Origin: Anaerolineae bacterium
GTDB lineage: Bacteria; Chloroflexota; Anaerolineae; Anaerolineales; E44-bin32
Direction of reading: 5' to 3'
Assembly: GCA_011174825.1 (NCBI GenBank)
Contig: DUEZ01000071.1
Span: 1 to 64,000, forward strand
Length of the DNA stretch: 64,000 bases
Each line of letters starts with the position of its first letter. Within the stretch, counting starts at the first letter, position 1. The translations under genes and the position numbers were made by a program. Below the pieces are notes generated by a model. The model was given only the letters and a program-made list of their open reading frames with translations, was not told the DNA's origin and made no database searches. Below, piece by piece: positions 26,777 to 35,961 of this stretch.

Positions 26777-26804
26777 GGGATCAGGGGTACCACTCCCTGA
26801 TCCC
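26777..26804. terminator. Bidirectional hairpin terminator candidate
   Basis: GGGATCAGGG and CCCTGATCCC form a 10-bp stem with an 8-nt loop, in the gap between the convergent UbiA and DHOD-like genes. The T-rich stretch is weak on both sides (CGTTTTGG on the plus strand). Confidence 0.55.
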
Positions 26805-26859
26805 GTCCGTTTTGGTTGCTAATTTCTTTGGGATGAAATGTGGAGCAGGATCCCAGCGA

Positions 26860-27846
26860 TCACTTCTGGTTCATCAACAACTTGATGTACTGGGCTCGCT
26901 CGAATATGAACGGGTCGTCGACTTCCCTTTGACTCATTTTCCCGCGGAAACTCTCCAGCGTATCGTAGCCCCGTTCGTCCATCCAGCCTTCGAGTTCCCG
27001 CAACATGGTAGAGAGGTAAGGGATTCCATTCTTTAGCAATGCGGAAGCTGTTTGAACAACGGTCGCCCCAGCGAGAAACGCCTTGGCCGCGCCCAATCCC
27101 GAGTGAACTCCTGTGTTCAACGCCAGGTCGGCGTTGATACGTCCGTAAAGCAGGGCCGTCCAGCGAAGGGGAAGCTTCATCTCTTCTGGCGTACTGAAGA
27201 TCATTTCATTTGTTAGGGTTTCGGTTTCGACATCGATATCAGGCTGCAAGAACCGGTTGAAGAGAACCAAAGCTTCAACGCCGCGTGTGTCCAATTCGGC
27301 GGCGACGTTGGCAGTGGAGGTGTAATAGGGGCTGAGCTTGACCGCCATTGGAATTTGAACCTCTCCTTTGACCGCCTCAACGATCTGATATAAAGCACCT
27401 TCAATATCCGCCCCATTCTGATCCGTGTCGCTGGCTACAGCGTAAACGTTAATCTCAAGACCATCGACTCCTGTCGATTCCAGTTGCTTGGCGTATTTGG
27501 TCCAAACGCCCGGGGACGTCGCGTTTAGGCTGGCGATCAGAGGCATAGCGACCTCCGCCCTGGTCTTCTCGATCCACATCAGATGTTCATCGGCCTCGCC
27601 ATGCTTTATCTGAGGGAAATAAGTGAGCGCCTCGGAGAAACTTTCAGCTCCCACGGCGAGCTCATCCTCCATCTTTAAGGCATCGAACATGATTTGTTCT
27701 TCAAAAAGCGATCGGATGACGAGCGCCCCGGCTCCAGCCTGTTCTGCGGCCCTAATACGATCGATCTTGCTCGAGATCGAACTTGCCGCGACAATAAGAG
27801 GTGTCTGAAGGGGAATGCCCATATAAGTTGTTTTTAGATCAGCCAT
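26860..27846 (-). CDS. Dihydroorotate-dehydrogenase-like flavoprotein
   Basis: 328 residues with a PyrD-like TIM barrel. The start DLKTTYMGIPLQTPLIVAAS and the late KAFLAGATVVQTASALLKNG (phosphate-binding end of an FMN barrel) are the DHOD hallmarks, and VKLSPYYTS supplies the FMN lysine. The family that stands next to nifJ in many anaerobes is annotated as DHOD-like and is not the pyrimidine enzyme; its role is unproven, perhaps linked to ferredoxin chemistry. It is divergent from nifJ across a 212-bp gap, which fits a shared control region. Confidence 0.9.
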   Translation of the reverse strand: MADLKTTYMGIPLQTPLIVAASSISSKIDRIRAAEQAGAGALVIRSLFEEQIMFDALKMEDELAVGAESFSEALTYFPQIKHGEADEHLMWIEKTRAEVAMPLIASLNATSPGVWTKYAKQLESTGVDGLEINVYAVASDTDQNGADIEGALYQIVEAVKGEVQIPMAVKLSPYYTSTANVAAELDTRGVEALVLFNRFLQPDIDVETETLTNEMIFSTPEEMKLPLRWTALLYGRINADLALNTGVHSGLGAAKAFLAGATVVQTASALLKNGIPYLSTMLRELEGWMDERGYDTLESFRGKMSQREVDDPFIFERAQYIKLLMNQK

Positions 27847-28058
27847 GCTGCCTCCCTTACGAACCCAACGCGGTAGATTAAGGATAACAAAAATTCTTGC
27901 GGTGGGAATAGTGATAGGTGTCCCCTGCTATACAATGCCCTTTTACACTGTTACGGTTAGGTAAAGGAACCTAGACTTATAAATTGATCACCATCAAAAT
28001 ATATCACCACTCGATGCGTAAGCTCGAGAGTGTGTTGGTAAGGTGAAAGGAGTACCGC

Positions 28059-31000
28059 ATGACCAATAAGAAAGCCAAACGAGAATTAAAACCGTATGAC
28101 GGCAACGCAGCAGCAGCCCATGTTGGGTACGCGACCAATGAGGTGATTGCCATCTACCCGATCACACCCTCATCTCCGATGGGTGAGATCGCAGACGAGA
28201 AAGCTGCTCTCGGTGAACCGAACATTTGGGGTACCATCCCGGTCGTCGTCGAAATGCAGTCTGAAGGCGGTGCCGCCGGGGCAGTCCACGGCGCCTTGAC
28301 AACCGGCGCACTCACTACCACCTTCACCGCTTCCCAAGGCCTGCTACTGATGCTTCCCAACATGTTCAAGATCGCCGGGGAGTTGACGCCCGCGGTGTTC
28401 CATATCGCCGCTCGATCCGTCGCTGCTCAAGCATTATCGATATTTGGCGACCACAGCGATGTGATGGCCGCACGCTCGACTGGTTGGGCATTGATGTCAT
28501 CCAACAATATCCAAGAAGTCATGGACTTTGCATTGATTGCCCAAGCATCTGCTCTGGAAGCGCGCGTTCCGTTCTTACACTTCTTCGATGGCTTCCGCAC
28601 CTCTCATGAAATCCAGAAGATCGAGGAGCTGACCTACGACGACATGCGGGCAATGATCGATGACGATCTCGTAACCGCTCACCGCATGCGAGGGCTTTCA
28701 CCCGATCGTCCCTCGATCCGCGGCACGGCTCAGAATCCGGACGTGTTTTTCGCTGCCCGTGAGACAGTCAACCCTTATTATATAAATGCCCCTGGGATCG
28801 TACAACGAGCGATGGACCGCTTCGCTGAGATCACCGGTCGGAATTACCACCTCTTCGAGTATATCGGCGCGTCGGACGCAGAGCGGGCAGTGGTGATGAT
28901 GGGCTCGGGCGCTGAGACGATGCATGAGGTTGTCGATTACATGAACGGTCAAGGAGAGAAGATCGGACTGGTTAAAGTCCGTCTCTACCGACCTTTCAAC
29001 GGTAATGCGTTGATCGAGGCATTACCCAAAACCGTACAATCCATCGCGGTCCTTGATCGAACCAAAGAGCCAGGCGCAGCGGGTGAACCTCTCTACCTCG
29101 ATGTGCAAAACGCCATCGTCGAAGCCGTCGTGGATGGACGCATTGATCGAAGCGAAATGCCGCTAGTGGTCGGTGGTCGCTACGGACTAGGCTCTAGAGA
29201 GTTCAACCCTGGGATGGCCAAATCCGTCCTCGACAACCTGGCCACAGAACAACCGAAGAACCATTTCACGGTTGGGATCTTTGATGATCTCACAAACAGC
29301 AACCTGCCCTGGGATGACACATTCTCATCGTCTCCTGAGGGTGAACACCGTGCGTTGTTCTTTGGTCTGGGTGGTGACGGCACGGTCGGCGCGAATAAGA
29401 ACTCGATTAAGATCATCGGAAAAGCCACCGATTACAGCGCCCAAGGTTATTTCGTTTATGACTCGAAGAAGTCTGGCTCACTGACCATCTCACATTTACG
29501 CTTTAGCCCAAAACCCATCCGGAGCACCTATCTGATCGATCAAGCTAAGTTCTTGGCCGTACATTCGTTTCACTTCCTGGAGCGTATTGACATCCTCAAC
29601 CATCTTCGACAGGGGGGGACCTTCCTACTCAACAGCTCTCACCCAGCGGACGAGGTCTGGGATCATCTGCCGTTCGAGGTGCAACAGGCATTGATTGAGA
29701 AAGAAGCCAAGTTCTATGTCATCGACGCTTACTCCTTGGCGAAATCTCTCGGCTTGGGCGCTCGCATTAATGTCATCATGCAGACTGCGTATTTCGCCAT
29801 CTCCGACGTCATACCAGAGGAACAGGCGATGGAAATGATGGAACTTGCAGTAGAGGACACATATGGTGACAAGGGCAAGGCGGTGGTGGACATGAACGTT
29901 AAGGCCGCCAAACTTGCACGTGAGCGTATCCACCAAGTGCCGGTTCCCGAAAAAGCGACCAGTGAGATTCACATCCGTCCTCCCGTGCCAGAAGGCGCGC
30001 CTGAGTTCGTCAAGGAGGTCACGGGGGAAATGATCGCTCAGCGGGGCGAGCGTATACCAGTCTCGCTGCTGCCGAATGATGGAACGTATCCAACCGGCAC
30101 AACACGCTTTGAAAAACGTAATGTCGCACTTGAGATTCCCGTGTGGGAGCCGGAGGCATGCATCCAATGTAACCAGTGCTCCTTCGTCTGCCCTCACGCA
30201 ACCATCCGCCCCAAGATTTATGACGCCTCCTTTCTGAATGGGGATGCTCCCGACGGCTGGGAAGCGGTTCCAGCAAAAGGCCGTGGGTTGGAAGGGATGA
30301 TGTATACCCTCCAGGTAGCGCCTGAGGATTGCACAGGCTGTGGAAACTGCGTCCATATCTGCCCCGCGTACGTCAAGGATGAGGAAGGGAAGAAGACAGA
30401 GCGCAAAGCGATCAATATGGCACTTCAAGCCCCGATTCGTGAACAGGAGGCCGCCAAGTGGGAGTATTTCCTCTCCATCCCTGATCCTGATCCGACCCTT
30501 TTCAACCGATTCACGACCAAGGGTTCACAGTTTCTGCCCACGATGTTTGAGTTTTCAGGCGCATGCGCTGGCTGCGGCGAGACACCTTATGTCAAACTGC
30601 TCACACAACTCTTCGGTGATCGCATGATCATCGCCAACGCCACCGGTTGTTCCTCGATCTTTGGCGGCAACTTGCCAACAACGCCATACACCCCGCGCTT
30701 CGATGGCCGCGGACCGACATGGTCGAACTCGCTCTTTGAGGACAACGCGGAATTTGGCATGGGTATGCGGCTGACCGTGGATAAGCTGAGCACTTACGCC
30801 AAAGAGCTGCTCGAAGGGATAGCGACCGATGGTCAATCGACGCTGATTGAGGCCATGAAAACGGCCGATTTGAGCTCACAAGAGGCCATCGAGGAACAAC
30901 GAGCCCGGATCGAGGAGCTACGACCTTACTTGGAGAAGCTTGATGATCCGAACGCTCATCGCCTGCTTGGTGTGATTGACTTTTTGGTGCCCAAATCAGT

Positions 31001-31640
31001 ATGGGTCATCGGTGGCGATGGTTGGGGCTACGACATCGGCTATGGTGGGTTGGATCACGTACTCGCCTCCGGTCGAGATGTGAACGTCCTGCTATTGGAC
31101 ACTGGCGTCTACTCCAACACCGGTGGTCAAGCTTCGAAAGCCACACCGCGCGCGGCTGTGGCTAAATTCGCCGCTGCTGGCAAGGACATGCCCAAAAAGG
31201 ATCTGGGCGCGATCGCGATGACGTATGGGAATATCTACGTGGCACAGGTAGCCTACGGTGAAAACATGACCCAGTTGGTGAAAGCTTTTCGCGAGGCCGA
31301 GGCTTATCCGGGCCCTGCGTTGATCATCGCTTACAGCCACTGCATCGCACATGGGATCGACATGACCACCGCCACAGATCTACACAAGGACGCCGTTGCG
31401 ACAGGTTTCTGGCCGCTGTTCCGCTTCGATCCAACCTTGGCTGAGCAGGGGAAGAATCCACTGCAACTTGATTCGAAAACGCCCACGGAGAACATCGAAG
31501 AGTTCATGTACAAACAGAATCGCTTCCGCTCCTTACGTCAAGCGAACCCCGAGCGGGCAAACATGCTGCTCGAAGCCATCCGACAGGATGTGATCACCCG
31601 CTGGAAGTTCTACGAGCAAATGGCGAATCTGGACATCTAA
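28059..31640 (+). CDS. nifJ: Pyruvate:ferredoxin (flavodoxin) oxidoreductase, single chain
   Basis: 1193 residues, full length for the homodimeric enzyme. Domains in order: pyruvate site/domain I (YPITPSSPMGE, about 29-39), domain II transketolase-like, domain III gamma region with FFGLGGDGTVGANKNSIK, two [4Fe-4S] clusters in the inserted ferredoxin domain (CIQCNQCSFVCPHA, about 705-718, and CTGCGNCVHICPA, about 760-772), and the TPP domain with CAGCGETPYVK and GDGWGYDIGYGG...NTGGQ. It oxidises pyruvate with CoA to acetyl-CoA and CO2 and reduces ferredoxin, a central step in anaerobic metabolism. GAAAGGAG lies about 8 nt before the ATG. An intrinsic terminator follows. Confidence 0.97.
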   Translation: MTNKKAKRELKPYDGNAAAAHVGYATNEVIAIYPITPSSPMGEIADEKAALGEPNIWGTIPVVVEMQSEGGAAGAVHGALTTGALTTTFTASQGLLLMLPNMFKIAGELTPAVFHIAARSVAAQALSIFGDHSDVMAARSTGWALMSSNNIQEVMDFALIAQASALEARVPFLHFFDGFRTSHEIQKIEELTYDDMRAMIDDDLVTAHRMRGLSPDRPSIRGTAQNPDVFFAARETVNPYYINAPGIVQRAMDRFAEITGRNYHLFEYIGASDAERAVVMMGSGAETMHEVVDYMNGQGEKIGLVKVRLYRPFNGNALIEALPKTVQSIAVLDRTKEPGAAGEPLYLDVQNAIVEAVVDGRIDRSEMPLVVGGRYGLGSREFNPGMAKSVLDNLATEQPKNHFTVGIFDDLTNSNLPWDDTFSSSPEGEHRALFFGLGGDGTVGANKNSIKIIGKATDYSAQGYFVYDSKKSGSLTISHLRFSPKPIRSTYLIDQAKFLAVHSFHFLERIDILNHLRQGGTFLLNSSHPADEVWDHLPFEVQQALIEKEAKFYVIDAYSLAKSLGLGARINVIMQTAYFAISDVIPEEQAMEMMELAVEDTYGDKGKAVVDMNVKAAKLARERIHQVPVPEKATSEIHIRPPVPEGAPEFVKEVTGEMIAQRGERIPVSLLPNDGTYPTGTTRFEKRNVALEIPVWEPEACIQCNQCSFVCPHATIRPKIYDASFLNGDAPDGWEAVPAKGRGLEGMMYTLQVAPEDCTGCGNCVHICPAYVKDEEGKKTERKAINMALQAPIREQEAAKWEYFLSIPDPDPTLFNRFTTKGSQFLPTMFEFSGACAGCGETPYVKLLTQLFGDRMIIANATGCSSIFGGNLPTTPYTPRFDGRGPTWSNSLFEDNAEFGMGMRLTVDKLSTYAKELLEGIATDGQSTLIEAMKTADLSSQEAIEEQRARIEELRPYLEKLDDPNAHRLLGVIDFLVPKSVWVIGGDGWGYDIGYGGLDHVLASGRDVNVLLLDTGVYSNTGGQASKATPRAAVAKFAAAGKDMPKKDLGAIAMTYGNIYVAQVAYGENMTQLVKAFREAEAYPGPALIIAYSHCIAHGIDMTTATDLHKDAVATGFWPLFRFDPTLAEQGKNPLQLDSKTPTENIEEFMYKQNRFRSLRQANPERANMLLEAIRQDVITRWKFYEQMANLDI

Positions 31641-31680
31641 GTTCTGGATACCATTGAAATTAGGCACCGTTGAGCAGAGG

Positions 31681-31711
31681 ACCCGGCACAGCTCATGCCG
31701 GGTCTTTTTTT
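31681..31711 (+). terminator. Intrinsic terminator of nifJ
   Basis: Stem ACCCGGCA (31681-31688) pairs perfectly with TGCCGGGT (31696-31703) around a 7-nt loop, followed by C and seven T residues. Confidence 0.9.
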
Positions 31712-31841
31712 GCTTCCCGCAAGCTTGAAGCTCGCGGGAAGCTTGATATCTCCGACACTAATATCTAATTATTTCGAAAGCGAAGTGTTTGGAGTCCGGA
31801 AGCTCTGCTTCCGGCCGCAAGCAAAGCTTGCGGAGTCCAAA
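31712..31841. repeat. Palindromic repeats of families G and F
   Basis: GCTTCCCGCAAGCTTGAAGC with TCGCGGGAAGC (31712-31742) is family G, also found at 41373-41406 and 43487-43519. At 31789-31841, GGAGTCCGGAAGCTCTGC and GCAAAGCTTGCGGAGTCC are the ends of a family F double hairpin, related to 16760-16810 and to the last unit of the 60638-60977 array. The rest of the 31641-31956 gap holds nothing further. Confidence 0.85.
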
Positions 31842-31956
31842 ATGGATCTCTCGTATGAATGGGCGAAGTATCCCATGATCTTCACGCTCGCAGGGAGCAT
31901 GCTTATTACCCAGGCACCTCCACCAAGCGAAGCTTTTCAGTTTAGAATTAGCAACC

Positions 31957-32460
31957 ATGGCTACAAAACTAACCCTCATCACCGGGCCAAGCGGTTCAGG
32001 GAAAAGCGCGTGGTGTGCTCAACACATCGAAGAAGCGCGCGCGGATAGGCTCGATGTCGGGGGTGTGCTATCGCGACCTGTTTTCACCCAAGGACAAAAG
32101 GTCGGGATCGATCTCCTGGATCTTCAAACAGGAGAAAGTAGAAGGCTGGCAAACCTTCGCTCCCCGGAATCGAAGGGACTCTTGACAAAGCGCTGGCATT
32201 TCGACCCCCAGACACTGGCCTGGGCCAATCTGGTCCTGCGCGATCTACCGCCTTGCGATATCGTGATCATTGACGAGCTCGGTCCTCTCGAATTCTCGCG
32301 GGATGAGGGCTTACAGGAGGGGATGCGCATCGTCGATGACAAGCGTTTCCCTGAAATGTGCGTCGTGGTAAGACCAGAACTGTTATTACGTGCATTGCAG
32401 CGGTGGCCTTGGGCAGAGGTGTTGGACGTAAGCAAAGATAATAACACCCAGGATTCTTGA
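31957..32460 (+). CDS. NTPase of the THEP1-like nucleoside-triphosphatase group
   Basis: 167 residues. The protein starts with a P-loop LITGPSGSGKSAWC (about residues 7-20), then GGVLSRPVF and a long strand with GIDLLDLQTGE, and the Walker B-type IVIIDELGPLEFSRDEG (about 98-114). This order and length match the NTPase_1/THEP1 family of small P-loop nucleoside triphosphatases. Biological role unknown. The start has no good Shine-Dalgarno, and upstream lies a family F repeat. It is a single gene in front of the serS control region. Confidence 0.8.
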   Translation: MATKLTLITGPSGSGKSAWCAQHIEEARADRLDVGGVLSRPVFTQGQKVGIDLLDLQTGESRRLANLRSPESKGLLTKRWHFDPQTLAWANLVLRDLPPCDIVIIDELGPLEFSRDEGLQEGMRIVDDKRFPEMCVVVRPELLLRALQRWPWAEVLDVSKDNNTQDS

Positions 32461-32644
32461 TACAGGTTCCCTGTGAACATGGGGCTCGCAGGTGCAATTT
32501 CTCAATCCTCATATGGATCGTACTTCTCTAGTTACGCAGGTGAGCCTATTCATCTTAGTGGCAGTTCAGGAACTGCCTCTACATTTTTGGTAGTATGAAA
32601 GTGCTTCACACTGGTCTGCTTAAAACATGTGAAATCTTTCATAT

Positions 32645-32672
32645 GTAGGGGCGCAAGGCCTTGCGCCCCTAC
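32645..32672. repeat. Family E palindrome
   Basis: GTAGGGGCGCAAGG and CCTTGCGCCCCTAC form a perfect 14-bp inverted repeat with no loop. Related palindromes lie at 16549-16575 and 16603-16630. Nothing else is seen in 32461-32800. Confidence 0.85.
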
Positions 32673-32810
32673 AACCTCGCTGGGAGATGTCTTACAAATA
32701 CAAGTAGTAGCGACTTGGACTGGCACGTAAACTGTCGGTTCGTGAAGAATACCGATCGTTTGTTTTCGATGTCTCCTGCGTTTAGAGTTTGGGGGCTGCA
32801 TTAACCTCCC

Positions 32811-32838
32811 TTGACTTAGCCCCTGGTGCCCTTATAAT
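32811..32838 (+). promoter_or_regulatory. Strong sigma-70 type promoter of the serS transcript
   Basis: TTGACT (32811-32816), a 16-bp spacer and TATAAT (32833-32838). It is the clearest promoter in the window, and transcription from it would begin just before the T-box leader. Confidence 0.85.
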
Positions 32839-32885
32839 CAGGACCACAATCGAACGGCATCGCAAAGATGTCGTAAAAGACGTAC

Positions 32886-33135
32886 ACGGAGCGCAGTATT
32901 CTAGGGTACCCATGACAGAGAGTCGCCGGTTGGTGTGAGGCGATGGGGTAGCTAGGAGAATCCTCTCCGTCGGCCCATAAATGTGGCCCGTCGCACCCGC
33001 AGGGGCGGGAAACCGTCGTAAGGGAAGCCGGGTTCGCCCGTTACAGCGCTAAGAGGCCGTTCCCAATGGGAGCGGCAAAAGCAGGTGGCACCACGAGCGC
33101 CCCCTCGTCCTGCCGGTGAGGGGGCGAGTATTTTT
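32886..33135 (+). promoter_or_regulatory. T-box riboswitch in the serS leader
   Basis: Stem I is closed by ACGGAG (32886-32891) with CTCCGT (32965-32970). Its upper part has CAGAGAGTCGCCGGTTGGTG, the conserved AGAG bulge and GGTTGGTG loop. Just 5' of the closing strand is GAATCC, giving a candidate specifier UCC (32961-32963), a serine codon. The T-box proper is AGGTGGCACCACGA at 33083-33096. The terminator has the perfect 9-bp stem CGCCCCCTC (33098-33106) with GAGGGGGCG (33118-33126) and a TATTTTT tract (33129-33135). Uncharged tRNA-Ser should favour the antiterminator and raise serS expression. Confidence 0.92.
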
Positions 33136-33151
33136 GCCTCGGAGGCGTACC

Positions 33152-34447
33152 ATGATTGATCTGCGGTACATTCGAGAACATCCTGATGAGGTGAAGGAGG
33201 CCTTACGCAAATTGCACGCGGAGGCACCCATCGACGCTATCCTCCAGTTGGATACGGAATGGAGAGAGATCCTGAGTGAATTAGAGACCCTGCGTCATAA
33301 GCGTCGGGTTGCCTCAAAAGAGATCGGTCATATGGACGATCAGGATCAACGCCAACCTCTCATCGACGAGATGCGCAGTGTTGGTGTGCGAATCGCGGAT
33401 TTGGAAGAGCGGTTGCGGGACGTAGAATACCGGCTTCAGCAATCTCTTTACCAGGTGCCCAATCTTCCACACGAGAGCGTCCCGATAGGTGCTGATGAAA
33501 GCGAAAACGTGGTCATCCGTCAGGAGGGTGATCCCAAGACAGCAGAGGATTTTGGCTTTGAACCATTACCGCACTGGGAGCTAGGGCCGCGCCTCGGGAT
33601 ACTCGACTTTGAGCGAGGGGCCAAGTTGTCAGGGAGTCGGTTCTTCGTAATGTTTGGTTTAGGTTCACGCCTACAGCGGGCATTGCTTCAGTGGATGCTA
33701 GACTTTCATATCGAGAAACATGGGTACACCGAAGTCTACCCACCTTTCATTGTCAGAGAGGAATGCATGTGGGGAGCGGGTCAGTTACCCAAATTCATCG
33801 ACAACATCTATCACGATGTGGAAGACGACCTCTGGCTCATCGGTACAGGGGAGATTCCTATAACCAATCTCCATCGGGACGAGATCCTCGAGGCGAGCGA
33901 GCTGCCCAAGAAATACGTAGCCTATACAGCTTGTTTCAGACGGGAGAAGTTCTCCGCTGGTCGCGATGTGAGGGGGATCAAACGTGTCCACCAATTCGAT
34001 AAAGTTGAGATGTACAAATTCACCACGCCTGAGTCATCGTACGAGGAACTCGAATCTTTGGTGCAGGACGCTGAAGATATCTGTCGAGCGTTGGAGATCC
34101 CCCATCGCGTATCTGAGATGGCAACTGGGGAGTTGGGCTTCACAGCGGCCAAGAAATACGATATCGAGATGTGGGCGCCTGGGAGTGGAGAGTGGTTAGA
34201 AGTCAGCTCGTGCTCCAACTGTGAAGCTTTTCAGGCTCGAAGGGCTGAAATTCGCTATCGTCCGAAACCAAGGGCCAAGCCCGAGCACGTCCACACTTTG
34301 AACGGTTCCGGGTTAGCTCTACCACGAACTGTGATCGCTATTCTCGAAAACTACCAACAAGCGGACGGAAGTGTAATCATACCCGAGGTTTTACGACCAA
34401 GGATGGGGGGTGTGGAGATCATCAAGCTGGATGTGATCGATGTCTGA
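33152..34447 (+). CDS. serS: Seryl-tRNA synthetase
   Basis: 431 residues from ATG 33152, chosen because GGAGG lies 6 nt upstream and the family starts MIDLRYIREHP. Residues 1-110 form the coiled-coil tRNA-binding arm. The class II core follows, with motif 2 around YTACFRREKFSAGRDVRGIKRVHQFDKVE and motif 3 near the end (LNGSGLALPRTVIAILENYQ). It charges tRNA-Ser. Expression is under the T-box directly upstream. The last 8 bp overlap the DUF456 gene, so the two are co-translated. Confidence 0.97.
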   Translation: MIDLRYIREHPDEVKEALRKLHAEAPIDAILQLDTEWREILSELETLRHKRRVASKEIGHMDDQDQRQPLIDEMRSVGVRIADLEERLRDVEYRLQQSLYQVPNLPHESVPIGADESENVVIRQEGDPKTAEDFGFEPLPHWELGPRLGILDFERGAKLSGSRFFVMFGLGSRLQRALLQWMLDFHIEKHGYTEVYPPFIVREECMWGAGQLPKFIDNIYHDVEDDLWLIGTGEIPITNLHRDEILEASELPKKYVAYTACFRREKFSAGRDVRGIKRVHQFDKVEMYKFTTPESSYEELESLVQDAEDICRALEIPHRVSEMATGELGFTAAKKYDIEMWAPGSGEWLEVSSCSNCEAFQARRAEIRYRPKPRAKPEHVHTLNGSGLALPRTVIAILENYQQADGSVIIPEVLRPRMGGVEIIKLDVIDV

Positions 34448-34928
34448 AATCGTCATCGCCATCATCGTTGGTCTTGTCATGCTCATCGGATTAATTGGCG
34501 CCATCATCCCTGGCTTGCCGGATATTGTCCTAATCTGGGGCGCCTCTCTAGGATATGGGTTACTCGCAGGTTGGGGTGAGCGGGGGATATGGCTCTTCGC
34601 GTTGATCACACTTATCGGTCTAGCGGGATTATTCGCAGAAGTATGGGTCAGCGGTACAGGAGCCAAGATAGGCGGCGCTTCGATCCGAGCCATCTTCGGT
34701 GGTCTCGCGTTAGGTCTTGCGGGGTTTATCTTTTCCGGTCCCATTGGGGGTGTCATCGGCCTCCTTCTGGGCACCTTCCTGTCAGAATACATCCGCCTGC
34801 AAGACGCGAACAAAGCCGCGCAAGCGATGTTCGGAATGGGATTGGGATGTGGAGCATCTTTGGGGATTAAACTGTTGCTCGGGATGGGTATGATCGCTCT
34901 TTGGTTGGTGTGGGTATTTTCTGGTTGA
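34440..34928 (+). CDS. DUF456 family membrane protein
   Basis: 162 residues, very rich in Gly, Ile and Leu, with three or four membrane segments and the DUF456 opening LIGLIGAIIPGLPDIVLIWGA. A second feature of the family, the glycine-rich hairpin GLALGLAGFIFSGPIGGVIG followed by a charged turn SEYIRLQDANKAAQA, is also present. Function unknown. It overlaps serS by 8 bp and should share the T-box transcript, which is probably only incidental linkage. Confidence 0.88.
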   Translation: MSEIVIAIIVGLVMLIGLIGAIIPGLPDIVLIWGASLGYGLLAGWGERGIWLFALITLIGLAGLFAEVWVSGTGAKIGGASIRAIFGGLALGLAGFIFSGPIGGVIGLLLGTFLSEYIRLQDANKAAQAMFGMGLGCGASLGIKLLLGMGMIALWLVWVFSG

Positions 34929-34931
34929 GTC

Positions 34932-35085
34932 GCAAGCCTCAAGCTACAAGCCTTAAGTCACAAGAAACAAATAACTTTCTCCGTTTATCATACGCTCTGC
35001 TTAAATAATCTTTCGGAGTATGTTGTTCGTAACTTGAGAATAGGGGCTTGAAGCTTGGAGCTTGTGACTTGCGACTTGTGACTCT
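34932..35085. repeat. Inverted repeat of the CAAGTCGCAAGTCACAAGC type
   Basis: GTCGCAAGCCTCAAGCTACA and AGGCCTTAAGTCACAAG at the left (about 34932-34970) face GGGGCTTGAAGCTTGGAGC and TTGTGACTTGCGACTTGTGA at the right (about 35045-35083). The element lies between convergent genes, and its right end runs into the stop of the HEAT gene. Confidence 0.8.
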
Positions 35086-35695
35086 ACGGCTCAAAAAACA
35101 CCATCCCGACCCCCAATCGCTCCAACCCCTGTTCTGCCCAATAACATACCAGTGGTGATGGATCGTCCAAAGCGGCAAAAAGCGCATGGATAGCAAGGGG
35201 GTCCTCGATCGCCGCCAACGCTCTCACAGCCTCTATGCGTACAGCAGGATCAGGCGATTCAATAGCAAGAGAGAGAGCTTCGATCGCTGAAGGCCCAATG
35301 GACACCAGTGCGTCAGCGGCGAAACGAGCAACCAAGCGATCGGTATCGTGGAGGGCGTTTATGAGTGCGGGGATGGCTGAAGGTGTAGGACGCAAGCGCA
35401 GGCTGAGAGCGGCGCACTGCCGTACATTAGGGTCATCATCTCTGAGAGCGATCTGAATTCCGCCCTGCGCCTTCGAATGATCAAGGACCGCTAAAGCTCG
35501 TGTCGCCCACCAGCGATGGTCAGTAGAGGGGGATTCGAGCAAGGCAAGCAACGAGTCGACAACGGTCTCACCCAGCGAGGCCACTTGAGGAACGACCGCC
35601 TCTGCGCGCTCATCGTCACCAGAGGTTAACTCAATCAGTATGGATTTGACCAATAGGTCAAGCTTCCGGTGGGGGGACCGGCAAGTCATCCACAT
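35084..35695 (-). CDS. HEAT-repeat protein
   Basis: 203 residues from ATG 35695 (an ATG at 35689 and a TTG at 35653 are alternatives; the TTG would lie just after the Trm112 stop and would remove a 38-bp overlap). Four or five HEAT-like repeats of about 31 residues are visible, with recurring DPNVRQCAALSLR, DRLVARFAADALVSIG and DPAVRIEAVRALAAIEDP segments. HEAT arrays bind proteins or phycobilin-type ligands; no catalytic residues are visible. Function unknown. Confidence 0.8.
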   Translation of the reverse strand: MWMTCRSPHRKLDLLVKSILIELTSGDDERAEAVVPQVASLGETVVDSLLALLESPSTDHRWWATRALAVLDHSKAQGGIQIALRDDDPNVRQCAALSLRLRPTPSAIPALINALHDTDRLVARFAADALVSIGPSAIEALSLAIESPDPAVRIEAVRALAAIEDPLAIHALFAALDDPSPLVCYWAEQGLERLGVGMVFFEP

Positions 35696-35882
35696 CTACA
35701 TCGACCCATTTGTCCCCCTCGTCGATAAGCATCACCGGGATATCGTCCTTAATGGGATACTTTCGGCCGCAATCCGGTTCCTGGCAAACCAGCCAGGTAT
35801 CCTTGACCAGCGTCAGCAATCCTTCCTTCTCGCGTACGCAAGACGGGCAACGTAGGATTTCGAGCAGATCTTCACTGATCAT
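35658..35882 (-). CDS. Trm112-like zinc-ribbon protein
   Basis: 74 residues. It starts ISEDLLEILRCPSC, followed by CQEPDCGRKYPIKDDIPVML, giving the two cysteine pairs of the Trm112/UPF0434 family (about residues 12-15 and 33-38). Bacterial members are small zinc-binding partners of methyltransferases or cell-envelope enzymes; the partner is unknown here. The acidic tail DVDVDDLPVPPPEA is variable. It is the first of a minus-strand pair with the HEAT gene. Confidence 0.88.
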   Translation of the reverse strand: MISEDLLEILRCPSCVREKEGLLTLVKDTWLVCQEPDCGRKYPIKDDIPVMLIDEGDKWVDVDVDDLPVPPPEA

Positions 35883-35961
35883 GGTTTTCTCCTTGAGGCA
35901 TGAATTCTACCATGTGAGCCTAATGGATCAAAAGTACGGCACGGATCATGTTCGGTTAGCT

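Noticed and set aside
26860-27846. True dihydroorotate dehydrogenase (pyrD)
   Set aside because: Its position beside nifJ and the family type favour the DHOD-like group of unknown function; no other pyrimidine gene is near.
29625-30428. A 267-residue minus-strand frame
   Set aside because: It lies fully antisense to nifJ, whose motifs prove the plus-strand reading; it has no family motif.
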